A program made the translations under genes and the position numbers. A stretch of DNA of 44,307 bases, taken from Clostridia bacterium (GTDB taxonomy: Bacteria > Bacillota > Clostridia > Oscillospirales > Acutalibacteraceae). The stretch is from positions 1 to 44,307 of the forward strand of contig JAFRJS010000087.1 of the NCBI GenBank assembly GCA_017432165.1, written 5' to 3'. The first letter of the stretch is position 1. The number at the start of each line of letters is the position of its first letter. A model generated the notes under the pieces. It was given only the letters and a program-made list of their open reading frames with translations, ran no database searches and was not told where the DNA came from. Positions 15,818 through 25,528 of the stretch are shown one piece after another.

Positions 15818-17140
15818 GTGAGAGTGTACGACATAATTGAAAAAAAGCGAGACAACAAAAATTTAAATGAAGAAGAAATAAAATATATTATAAAAGAATA
15901 TGTAAGCGGGAAAATACCCGATTATCAAATGTCGGCATTTCTTATGGCGGTTTATTTTAATGGAATGAACGAGGAAGAGTGCTTTAATTTTGCTAAAAGT
16001 ATGCTTAATTCGGGCGAAAAAATGGATCTTACTTCTATTCCCGGAATAAAGGTAGATAAACACAGCACCGGCGGAGTGGGAGATAAAACCACTTTGATTG
16101 TTGTGCCGATCGTTGCTGCGTGCGGAGTTAAAGTGGCAAAAATGTCAGGTCGTGGTCTTGGTTACACGGGAGGCACAGTTGATAAATTGGAGTCTATTCC
16201 GGGTGTGAATGTGTCACTTTCTATGGAAAAGTTTTTTGAAATAGTTAAAAGTATAGGGTGCAGCGTTGTAAGTCAAACCGGGAATTTGGTTCCTGCAGAC
16301 AAAAAAATATATGCTCTTCGTGATGTAACCGCCACGGTAGAAAGCAAACCACTTGTGGCCTCCAGTATAATGAGTAAAAAAATCGCATCAGGAGCAGATT
16401 GTATTCTTTTAGATGTTAAAACAGGAAAAGGCGCATTTATGAAAACGCTTGATGATGCGGTGGAGCTTTCCAAAATAATGGTTAAAATAGGAAAAAATTT
16501 CGGCAGAAAAGTTATGGCAGTGATAACAGATATGAATTCTCCGCTTGGTAACGCAGTGGGAAACTCTTTGGAGGTTTGGGAATCATGCGAAGTTTTAAAA
16601 GGCGGGGGCCCGGAAGATTTAAAAAAAGTTTCTGTTTATTTGGCGGCAAATATGCTTTACATGGCGGAAAAAGGCACTTTGGAGGATTGCATCACCCTTG
16701 CGAACGAGGTCATAAATAACGGCAAAGCATACGAAAAATTTAAAGAAATGATTTCTGCTCAAGGCGGCGATTTGTCTTCTTTTGATAATTTTGAAACTTT
16801 GGGGAAAGACGACGTTTGCTATGAAATTATTTCGGAAAAAGAAGGATATGTTTCTTCGATTGATGCCGAAAAATTGGGGAAAGCATCTATGATTTTGGGT
16901 GTTGGGCGCCTTAAAAAGGAAGACAGTATTGATTATAAAGCTGGGATAATTCTTTATAAAAAAATTGGTGATAAAGTGGAGAAAGGTGACGTTTTGGCGG
17001 CTTTATATTCATCAAAAACAGAAAAATGCAAATGTGCAGAAGAGATTATAAAAGAGGCTGTGGTGCTGAGCCATGAAAAAGTAAAGGTGGCGCCGCTTAT
17101 TCACGCAAAAGTAACTGACCAAGGTGTGGAAAAATTTTAG
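15818..17140 (+). CDS. pdp: Pyrimidine-nucleoside phosphorylase
   Basis: A 440-residue enzyme that splits uridine, deoxyuridine and thymidine with phosphate. It is the pyrimidine partner of DeoD. The family signature KHSTGGVGDKTTL (about residues 82-94) binds phosphate. The stretch KMSGRGLGYTGGTVDKLESI follows, and residues with S/K at 110-190 form the nucleobase site. The C-terminal domain is complete. The start MRVYDIIEKKRD from GTG 15818 matches the family N-terminus, although the AAAGGA site is about 13 bases away. It ends with TAG TAA in tandem. It could also be called deoA; I use pdp because Firmicutes enzymes of this length are usually broad-specificity. Confidence 0.94.
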   Translation: MRVYDIIEKKRDNKNLNEEEIKYIIKEYVSGKIPDYQMSAFLMAVYFNGMNEEECFNFAKSMLNSGEKMDLTSIPGIKVDKHSTGGVGDKTTLIVVPIVAACGVKVAKMSGRGLGYTGGTVDKLESIPGVNVSLSMEKFFEIVKSIGCSVVSQTGNLVPADKKIYALRDVTATVESKPLVASSIMSKKIASGADCILLDVKTGKGAFMKTLDDAVELSKIMVKIGKNFGRKVMAVITDMNSPLGNAVGNSLEVWESCEVLKGGGPEDLKKVSVYLAANMLYMAEKGTLEDCITLANEVINNGKAYEKFKEMISAQGGDLSSFDNFETLGKDDVCYEIISEKEGYVSSIDAEKLGKASMILGVGRLKKEDSIDYKAGIILYKKIGDKVEKGDVLAALYSSKTEKCKCAEEIIKEAVVLSHEKVKVAPLIHAKVTDQGVEKF

Positions 17141-17163
17141 TAAAAAGGCGGCGGTGTTTTTAA

Positions 17164-19140
<1,977 letters not shown>

Positions 19141-19152
19141 ACACAGAAAAAC

Positions 19153-19184
19153 AATACCTACTTGAAGATTATTCAGTAGGTATT
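19153..19184. terminator. Terminator between ligA and the minus-strand block
   Basis: A 10-bp perfect stem AATACCTACT / AGTAGGTATT (19153-19162 with 19175-19184) extends inward by a bulged GAA/TTC pair. On the minus strand it is followed by GTTTTTCTGTGTTT. On the plus strand the T-run is poor. It therefore serves mainly the coiled-coil gene and possibly ligA. Confidence 0.75.
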
Positions 19185-19213
19185 ATTGATGCGAATTTAT
19201 TATTAGTTAAATT

Positions 19214-19693
19214 TTATTCTTTTTCTGAAAAGTTGGAAGAATCAATAGAAGATGAACGTAGCATTTGCCTTGTTTTTCTGATTTCAGATAGATTTTGAGT
19301 AATTGTGTCGTCTAAATTTTTTATAAGTCCGTCCACATATCTGTGAGCACGGTCTGTGATTTCTTTTGCTTTGGTATTTGCTTCTGCAACAATGTTTTTT
19401 GCACTTGCATTGGCAGCTTTTACTATTTCTGTTTGGCTTACCATTGCTTTTACTTTTTCTTCAGAAGCTTTTATTATGTTTTCGGCTTCTGTGTGGGTGT
19501 TTTCCAGAATTCTTGTTCTGTTGTCAACTATTTTCTTGGCTTGCATTACTTCTGAAGGAAGTTTCAGCCGTATATCTTCCAGAATCCTTTTTACTTCCTT
19601 TGTATCAACAAATGCTTTCCCGCCTGAAAGAGGCAGTTGCCAAGATATTTCTAAAACATCTTCCAGTTCATCTAATAAACGATCTAGTTCCAT
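19214..19693 (-). CDS. Coiled-coil protein, ATP-synthase-b-like
   Basis: A 159-residue soluble protein. After MELDRLLDELEDVLEISWQL and a stretch SGGKAFVDTKEVKRILEDI, residues about 45-140 are a continuous helical, Ala/Lys/Glu-rich region without prolines that resembles ATP synthase subunit b or V-ATPase subunit H. It has no membrane segment, so it is not itself a b subunit. In clostridia a protein of this kind often follows rsmD. The function is unknown, and a link to cell division or envelope scaffolding would be speculation. It lies 11 bases downstream of rsmD. Confidence 0.75.
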   Translation of the reverse strand: MELDRLLDELEDVLEISWQLPLSGGKAFVDTKEVKRILEDIRLKLPSEVMQAKKIVDNRTRILENTHTEAENIIKASEEKVKAMVSQTEIVKAANASAKNIVAEANTKAKEITDRAHRYVDGLIKNLDDTITQNLSEIRKTRQMLRSSSIDSSNFSEKE

Positions 19694-19704
19694 AAATTTT
19701 CCCC

Positions 19705-20265
19705 CTAAATCAAGTTAAATTTTATTTTAATTGAATTATAAATATTCAGTGTTATATTACCATATTTATATCTTTTTTGCAAAGAAAAATTTTTAATTTT
19801 TTCAGGTGCGTTATAATTAGCCAGAGTTTCTGTAATAATTATGCCGTTTTCAGCCATTTTTTCAGATATTAATTCAAGAGTTTCGTTTAGTAAATCCATA
19901 TCTTTATATGGCGGATCTAAAAAAGCTATGTCAAAATTTTGGCCTGTGCTTTGCAAATATTTTTTTTCGTCGGTGTTAATCATTTTGATATTACCGATGC
20001 TTTTTAATTTGGAAATATTTTTTCTAATTAAATCCGCGCTTTCTTTATTTATTTCCAGTATTGTAACGTCTTTTGCGCCTCGGCTGAGAGCTTCTATTCC
20101 TACTTGACCTGTGCCGCCAAAAACATCTATAAAACTTTTATTTATTATTTTAAATTGAAGAATGTCAAAAATAGATTCTTTAATGCGGTCTTTGGTGGGG
20201 CGCAAGAATTCATTTTTGCCGGATTCTAATTTCAGCCCTTTAAATTTGCCTCCTATTACTTGAAT
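19705..20265 (-). CDS. rsmD: 16S rRNA (guanine966-N2)-methyltransferase RsmD, probable ATT start
   Basis: About 186 residues of a SAM-dependent methyltransferase that modifies G966 of 16S rRNA. The SAM-binding motif is DVFGGTGQVGIEALSRGA and the catalytic motif is DPPY in FLDPPYKD. RsmD proteins typically begin MRVIGG.aKG..L; here the aligned sequence is IQVIGGKFKGLKLESG, whose first codon is ATT at 20265-20263. The site AGAGGTGG lies exactly 5 bases upstream of that ATT. The in-frame GTG at 20274 is part of the site, and TTG at 20307 has no ribosome binding site. An AUU start is therefore likely. The gene follows the cyclophilin gene closely. Confidence 0.85.
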   Translation of the reverse strand: MQVIGGKFKGLKLESGKNEFLRPTKDRIKESIFDILQFKIINKSFIDVFGGTGQVGIEALSRGAKDVTILEINKESADLIRKNISKLKSIGNIKMINTDEKKYLQSTGQNFDIAFLDPPYKDMDLLNETLELISEKMAENGIIITETLANYNAPEKIKNFSLQKRYKYGNITLNIYNSIKIKFNLI

Positions 20266-20284
20266 AAAAACCACCTCTTTTAAT

Positions 20285-21085
20285 TTAATTTTCCGAGTAG
20301 TTTTCAAAGATAATATTTTTAATAAGAATATCGTTTAAAGGCATATCTTGTTCGTTTACTTCTGCGTTGGAGATTTTATTTATAGCGTCCATACCGTCAA
20401 AAACTTGGCCAAACACGGTGTGGCCTTTTCCGCCTGTGTTGTAGTAACCATCAAGGTGCGGACTTCCTCCGTTTTCACTGTATAGAGTTTTAATTTTTTC
20501 TGTTATTTTAGACATATCTAAAACTCCGCCATATTGCTTTTCAAACAGTTCGGGGTTTTTCTTGTACATTTTGTAATATTTTTCAAAATTGTCCCAGCCT
20601 TGAAATTTTTCTGGGCTTTGGTTGTTTATAAAAAATTGGCTTCCGTTTGTATTCGGCCCGCGATTAGCCATAGAAAGCGAGCCCGTTAAATTGAGTAAAT
20701 CTGGGCTGAATTCATCTTCAAAATCTTCTCCCCAGGTGCTTTTTCCTCCCATGCCGGTTCCTTCAGGGTCGCCCGTTTGCACCATAAAGTCTTTGATTAC
20801 TCTGTGGAATTTAACGCCGTTGTAGTATCCTTTTTTGGATAGTTCTTTAAAGTTTTCCACAGCCTTTGGTGCTTCTTCCGGGAAAAATCTTATTTTAAAA
20901 GTTCCTTCTGAGGTATTTACCACGGCAATTTCTTCTCCGTTTGAGGGCTTTTCAAGTTGATACCCCACTTTAGAAGATGCTTCTTCGTTTTCTTTTGAAT
21001 TGTTTTCTTGTTGTCCGCAGCCTGAAAAAAATGTTAAAATACCGCTCATTAAAATTACTCCTAATACATATTTTTTGCTTTTCAT
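20285..21085 (-). CDS. Lipoprotein peptidyl-prolyl cis-trans isomerase (cyclophilin)
   Basis: A 266-residue exported foldase. The signal peptide ends in the lipobox FSGC (Cys at about 23), so the mature protein should be lipid-anchored outside the membrane. The cyclophilin domain spans about 50-260, with FHRVIKDFMVQTGDP, GTGMGG and SLSMANRGPNTNGSQFFI, the catalytic Arg and Gln/Phe positions being present. Between QFFINN and HTVFGQVFDGMD there is a region of roughly 65 residues, longer than in minimal cyclophilins. It has its own promoter, and rsmD starts after overlapping its end. Confidence 0.93.
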   Translation of the reverse strand: MKSKKYVLGVILMSGILTFFSGCGQQENNSKENEEASSKVGYQLEKPSNGEEIAVVNTSEGTFKIRFFPEEAPKAVENFKELSKKGYYNGVKFHRVIKDFMVQTGDPEGTGMGGKSTWGEDFEDEFSPDLLNLTGSLSMANRGPNTNGSQFFINNQSPEKFQGWDNFEKYYKMYKKNPELFEKQYGGVLDMSKITEKIKTLYSENGGSPHLDGYYNTGGKGHTVFGQVFDGMDAINKISNAEVNEQDMPLNDILIKNIIFENYSEN

Positions 21086-21130
21086 TTTAAAATTCTCCTT
21101 TTTGTTTTGTAAATGCGTTTCTAATGCATA

Positions 21131-21159
21131 ATTATACTACTTTTTTAAAAGATATTCAA
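21131..21159 (-). promoter_or_regulatory. Sigma-A promoter of the cyclophilin-rsmD block
   Basis: On the minus strand TTGAAT (21159-21154), a 17-base spacer and TATAAT (21136-21131), followed by AAAAAGGAG and the ATG at 21085. Confidence 0.8.
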
Positions 21160-21289
21160 CCGGATGTTTTCCCCTTTTTTAAGAACTCATTTAGGTCTGG
21201 GTGAATATAATAATAAAGAGCTTACTTAATGTAAAAATTTAATGTAACTCTAAAATACATGAAGTGTCTAAAGGAGGAATTTTATAATT

Positions 21290-21670
21290 ATGTCTTGTAA
21301 ATCATGCGAAAAACAATATAATTACGAAGCTGAAGTATGCCCTGCATTGGGTGTTCAAGACGTTGTGGTTGGAGTCCCGGTGGAAATTAAACCTTTTGCA
21401 AAAGTTGGCAAAGTAAAAACAGAATGTGTTGGCAAGCCGATTATTAAAAGAGGTACCAAAGAATGCGAAGGCAAACCAAGATGCACTTGCAAATTTACCG
21501 TAAGCCAAAAAATAAGAGTAGAAGTACCGCTTATTTTTGGCGCAAAAACCGAAATAGGCGAAGCCGGAATAGACTGCAAGAATTGCCCATTTGGCGAAGA
21601 ATCTCACAGACCTGTAAAATTGGTTAAAGAAGTTGCCGAAGAAGAGTATTACACAGGTATAATCGGATAA
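21290..21670 (+). CDS. Small cysteine-rich protein of unknown function
   Basis: A 126-residue protein without signal peptide or membrane segment. It starts MSCKSCEKQYN and carries ten cysteines, including CEGKPRCTCKF and CKNCPFGEESH. The middle (VVVGVPVEIKPFAKVGKV and SQKIRVEVPLIFGAKTEIGE) alternates short beta-strand-like segments. I recall similar small Cys-rich proteins in clostridia but cannot name the family. A spore-coat or metal-binding role is possible and unproven. It has its own good ribosome binding site (AAAGGAGG) and a strong terminator, so it is a single-gene unit. TATAAT at 21206 has no convincing -35, so a sporulation sigma factor is possible. Confidence 0.8.
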   Translation: MSCKSCEKQYNYEAEVCPALGVQDVVVGVPVEIKPFAKVGKVKTECVGKPIIKRGTKECEGKPRCTCKFTVSQKIRVEVPLIFGAKTEIGEAGIDCKNCPFGEESHRPVKLVKEVAEEEYYTGIIG

Positions 21671-21689
21671 AATATTATAAGTAAAAAAT

Positions 21690-21726
21690 AGCTTGGGTTT
21701 ATGGCCCGGGCTGTTTTTCTTTTTTA
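21690..21726 (+). terminator. Intrinsic terminator after the Cys-rich gene
   Basis: An 8-bp stem AGCTTGGG / CCCGGGCT (21690-21697 with 21705-21712, two G-U pairs), a 7-base loop and the tail GTTTTTCTTTTTT. Confidence 0.9.
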
Positions 21727-21792
21727 GAGTATATTTTATATTTTAATGCAAAAATTAAAAAATAAAGGATTATTTTTAAGGGGGCAGCGAAT

Positions 21793-23316
21793 ATTTTAAG
21801 TTTAGTAAAATATTTTAAAAAAATTTACGATAAACCAAGCGAAAAAAAGCCCGATAAGCCTAAGGAGTTTTTTTCTAAATCACTTCAAAGAAACGTGCAG
21901 AAATTCAAAGCGGAATTTGATAATAGCGCAGACCTTTGCATAAAGTATATAAACGTGGGGAACGTCAGCTGTGCAGTAATAACTTTGGCGGGAATGGTAA
22001 GCAAAGACACAGTTGCAATAAGTGTTGTAAATCCAATAATTGATGCTTCTGTAAAAGGTGAAACGCCTCTTGAAAAATTTAATTATATTAAGGATTATGT
22101 TATTTCTGCCGTTGATCAAACGCAGGTTTGTACTTACGAAGATGCATTTAATATGATTATGTCCGGTTTTGCACTTTTTGCCGTGGACGGCTGCGACAGT
22201 ATGGTTGCTCTTGGGGTGCAGGGCTTTCCGGTCAGAGCTGTTTCCGAGCCGTCTTCGGAGCTTATGCAAAGGGGTTCCAGAGAAGGTCTTGTTGAATCCG
22301 TAAATATAAATATGACCCTTATAAGAAAGCGCCTTAAAAGCCCAAAACTTAAGTTTGAAGTTATGAATCTTGGCGCCACAAGCCAAACCGCCGTTTGCCT
22401 TTGCTATATGACAAATAAAGTTTCTGAAGATATACTAAAAAAAATAAAAGAAAATCTTTCCAAGGTGAATCTTGATATGGTAATAGAAGCGGGATATTTG
22501 GTTCCGTATCTTGAAGATGATGGTGATTTTTCCCTTTTTAGCAGTGTGGGTATGACGGAACGCCCGGATACAATCTGTGGGAAAATATCAGAAGGTAGAG
22601 TTGCGATTTTAATTGACGGAACACCGAATGCTCTTATAGTTCCTTATCTTTTTGTGGAGTATTTTCAGCATTTGGACGATTATTCGATGCACACATATTT
22701 TGCCACATTTACAAGGTGGCTTAAATATCTTGCTTTTTTTATGTCCACTCTTTTGCCGGGTCTTTATGTGGGAATAAGCACATTTAATCCCGAAATTTTA
22801 CCCGGACCTATTCTTAATAAAATTGCTTTAGCGGTAAGCACAACGCCGTTTTCTCTTATGACGGAAACGATTTTTATACATTTAATTTATGAAATAATGA
22901 GGGAGGCTGGCCTTAGAATACCGAGGCCTCTTGGCCACGCAGTTAGTATAGTTGGTGCGCTTGTTATTGGTGAAACTGCGGTCAGCTCAGGGCTAATTGG
23001 TGGCCCAACGCTGATGGTTGTAGCGCTTACCGCAATTTCTTCTTATGTTATACCAAATCTTTATGAGCCGATTTCTATTTTAAAATTTGTTTTTATAATA
23101 GTTGGCGGACTTCTTGGAATATGGGGAATTATGATAATATTTACCGCTGTGCTTGTGAACATATCTTCTAAAAAATCTTACGGTATACCATTTACTTCGC
23201 CGATTGCTCCGTTTAAATTTTTTGCCATGAGAGACGTTTTAACCAGGTGCGGTTGGAGTTTTCTTTCTAAAAAAAATATAAAAGTGCAGGATCTTCCAGG
23301 TTCAGAAGTAAAATAA
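21793..23316 (+). CDS. gerKA: Spore germination protein, GerKA/GerA type, probable ATT start
   Basis: The A subunit of a GerA-family germinant receptor in the spore inner membrane. The large N-terminal soluble domain has NSADLCIKYINVGN and GTPNALIVPYLFVEYFQH. It is followed by about five membrane segments, with FNPEILPGPILNKIA and GLRIPRPLGHAVSIVGALV typical of the family. The frame is open upstream of GTG 21895 and reads SLVKYFKKIYDKPSEKKPDK, a typical charged GerA N-terminus. GTG 21895 has no ribosome binding site. The best site is AAGGGGG (21778-21784), eight bases before ATT 21793. I therefore place the start at ATT, giving about 507 residues. It is first of three ger genes. Confidence 0.85.
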   Translation: MLSLVKYFKKIYDKPSEKKPDKPKEFFSKSLQRNVQKFKAEFDNSADLCIKYINVGNVSCAVITLAGMVSKDTVAISVVNPIIDASVKGETPLEKFNYIKDYVISAVDQTQVCTYEDAFNMIMSGFALFAVDGCDSMVALGVQGFPVRAVSEPSSELMQRGSREGLVESVNINMTLIRKRLKSPKLKFEVMNLGATSQTAVCLCYMTNKVSEDILKKIKENLSKVNLDMVIEAGYLVPYLEDDGDFSLFSSVGMTERPDTICGKISEGRVAILIDGTPNALIVPYLFVEYFQHLDDYSMHTYFATFTRWLKYLAFFMSTLLPGLYVGISTFNPEILPGPILNKIALAVSTTPFSLMTETIFIHLIYEIMREAGLRIPRPLGHAVSIVGALVIGETAVSSGLIGGPTLMVVALTAISSYVIPNLYEPISILKFVFIIVGGLLGIWGIMIIFTAVLVNISSKKSYGIPFTSPIAPFKFFAMRDVLTRCGWSFLSKKNIKVQDLPGSEVK

Positions 23317-23337
23317 AAAAACAAGGAGAAAAATTTT

Positions 23338-24426
23338 ATGGAAAAAAGGCCGTGTATCAGCACCGGGCAGATATTTTCAATGCTTTTTATAAGCAAAATC
23401 GTAATAAGTATGACGTACGGCAGTTTGCTTATCGGGGATTCTGATATATGGGATCATCTTGTTTCTGTGCCAATATCTTTTTTGCTGACGTTTTTAATTG
23501 TTTGGCCGATATATAAATTGTTTTCAATGGATAAAAAAATGAATATAATGGACAATATTTATAATTTAATCGGCAAATGGGGAATAACATTAATTTTTAT
23601 TTATGTAATTTATTATTTAGTAATTTGTTTTCATACTTTGGCGGTTTTTAATAATTTCATCTCAAATGCTGTAAATCCGCCAATTTCTATCACTTTTCTT
23701 ACTTTTATATTGATAATTTGTTCTTGCTATGGTGCATATAAAGGTTTGGAGGCGCTGGCCAGAACATCAAGTTTTATTTTGATTTCAACTGTTTTTTCGG
23801 TGGTGTTTTTGGGTGTTTCGCTTTTTTCGGGTGTTGAGGTGATTAATTTTACGCCTTTAATGTATAATGGCAGCGAATCTGTAAAAGAGGGCGTGATATA
23901 TATGATATCTCAAAGCCCGTGTATTGTAGCGCTGGCTGTTTTGTTGCCAATGGGAAAAGGAAACAAAAAAAGGGGCATAATTATTTGGAATTTTTTAGTG
24001 TATTTACTTTTTGCCATGATAATAGTTCTTATTATAGGTTCTATGGGCGATTTTGTTTATACGCAGTTGTTTCCGGTTTATACTGCTGCGGGAATAGGCA
24101 AATTTGGCTCTTTTAGGCATTTGGATTCGCTTTATCTTGGGGTTTGGATTTCGGGGATATTTTTAAAGCTTTCTTTATTTTTTATTTTGGCGTCAGAAGG
24201 AATAAAAAAAGTTTTTGGAGAAAAAGCAAAAAAAATTTCAATAGTAGTTTTTGGCGTTATGATGGCATCTGTTTCTTGTTTTCCAAGCTTTTTTGGAATT
24301 TTAAAAACAAGTGTTACCACATGGGTTTTGTTTTATTTTCTTATTTTTTTGTCATTGGTGGTGCCGAGTGTTTTGATTTTTATTAAATTTTTTAAATTAA
24401 AAAGGAGAAATAATATTGAAGATTAA
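23338..24426 (+). CDS. gerKB: Spore germination protein, GerKB/GerB type
   Basis: A 362-residue integral membrane protein of the GerB family within the APC superfamily, with about ten hydrophobic segments. It starts MEKRPCISTGQIFSMLFISK, where family members begin with a short conserved stretch before helix 1. GerB is believed to hold the germinant-binding site in the spore inner membrane. The ribosome binding site is AAGGAG. The gene starts 22 bases after gerKA and overlaps gerKC by 11 bases, so the three form one operon. Confidence 0.9.
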   Translation: MEKRPCISTGQIFSMLFISKIVISMTYGSLLIGDSDIWDHLVSVPISFLLTFLIVWPIYKLFSMDKKMNIMDNIYNLIGKWGITLIFIYVIYYLVICFHTLAVFNNFISNAVNPPISITFLTFILIICSCYGAYKGLEALARTSSFILISTVFSVVFLGVSLFSGVEVINFTPLMYNGSESVKEGVIYMISQSPCIVALAVLLPMGKGNKKRGIIIWNFLVYLLFAMIIVLIIGSMGDFVYTQLFPVYTAAGIGKFGSFRHLDSLYLGVWISGIFLKLSLFFILASEGIKKVFGEKAKKISIVVFGVMMASVSCFPSFFGILKTSVTTWVLFYFLIFLSLVVPSVLIFIKFFKLKRRNNIED

Positions 24427-25528
24427 AAAAAGTATTTTTCTGCTTCTTTTTGCCATCATATTGCTAAGTTTTTCCGGTTGTTCGGAAAATTCTCAGCTGC
24501 ATCAAAAATTAATAATTCAGGGAATTGGCATAGAAAGTATCGAAAATGAATATGTTCTCACAGTTCAGGCGCTGGATTTTAAAAATCCATCAAAAGAAGA
24601 CAAACCCAGCACAAAAATTTTGGAAATAAGAGGGAATTCACTTTTAAATGCACTTGAAAATATATCCAAACAAACCAGCCTTACGCCGGTTTATTCGCAA
24701 AACATGATAATTATTTTAAGCGAAAGCATCGTAAAAAATAGCGGAGTGAATAATTTTATAGATTTTTTTATAAGGCATTTTGAAGCAAGGCCAAAAGTAA
24801 AAATATGCGTGGTAAAAGACAGGGCTTCGGAATATCTAAAAATAAAATCCGAAGATAATAAGGTATTAACCGCAAAGGATATTCACGACCTTATTCCAAG
24901 CAGCCTTAATTCAGATGTTTTGCATTTTGTTTCAAATTTAAAAAGTGGTTTAAGTAATTCGTATTTGTCTTGGATTAATATAGAGGACAAAAACGGATTA
25001 AAGCAAGTGCACCTTAAGGGTGTTGGAATTCTTTTAGAGGATAATTTGGTAAAATTTATTGAAAAAGATGAAGCGCTTGCTTTTATGGTTTTGAAATCTG
25101 TGCCAAATTTTGGTACATTTGTTGTGGAAAATAAAAATCTAGGAAAAATAATTTGCCTCTTGGAAAAATCCGATGTTAAAACAAACGTTAATTTAGAAGA
25201 AGGAAAAACTCCAAAATACAAAATAAATTTAAATTTAGAAATATCTGTATTTTCTATGAGTGATAAACTTGAATTTGATTTTGAAGAAGAAATTAAAAAT
25301 AGCATAGGTGAGGAATTTTCAAAAAAAATAACCGCACTTTGCAGTGAGGTTATCGGTAATTTTTTAGGGCAGGGGGTAGATGTTTTTGATTTTGGAAAAA
25401 TTTTAAAAAATTCTTACCCCAAGTACTTTAAAAAAATAGATGGCGATTGGAAAAGTCATCTAAAAAACTGTAAATATGAAGTGGTTTCAAAAGTAAACGT
25501 GATTATTACAGGAAAAGAGCCGATTTAA
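24416..25528 (+). CDS. gerKC: Spore germination lipoprotein, GerKC/GerC type
   Basis: A 370-residue Ger(x)C lipoprotein. The signal peptide MKIKKSIFLLLFAIILLSFS ends in the lipobox SFSGC. The mature part has the family motif QLHQKLIIQGIGIES, related to the D/N..ivvgigiD pattern, and a C-terminal domain around FDFEEEIKNSIGEEF. The start is TTG 24416, nine bases after AAAGGAG. Its stop overlaps by 3 to 4 bases the stop of the convergent aspartokinase gene, so no terminator fits between them. Confidence 0.9.
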   Translation: MKIKKSIFLLLFAIILLSFSGCSENSQLHQKLIIQGIGIESIENEYVLTVQALDFKNPSKEDKPSTKILEIRGNSLLNALENISKQTSLTPVYSQNMIIILSESIVKNSGVNNFIDFFIRHFEARPKVKICVVKDRASEYLKIKSEDNKVLTAKDIHDLIPSSLNSDVLHFVSNLKSGLSNSYLSWINIEDKNGLKQVHLKGVGILLEDNLVKFIEKDEALAFMVLKSVPNFGTFVVENKNLGKIICLLEKSDVKTNVNLEEGKTPKYKINLNLEISVFSMSDKLEFDFEEEIKNSIGEEFSKKITALCSEVIGNFLGQGVDVFDFGKILKNSYPKYFKKIDGDWKSHLKNCKYEVVSKVNVIITGKEPI

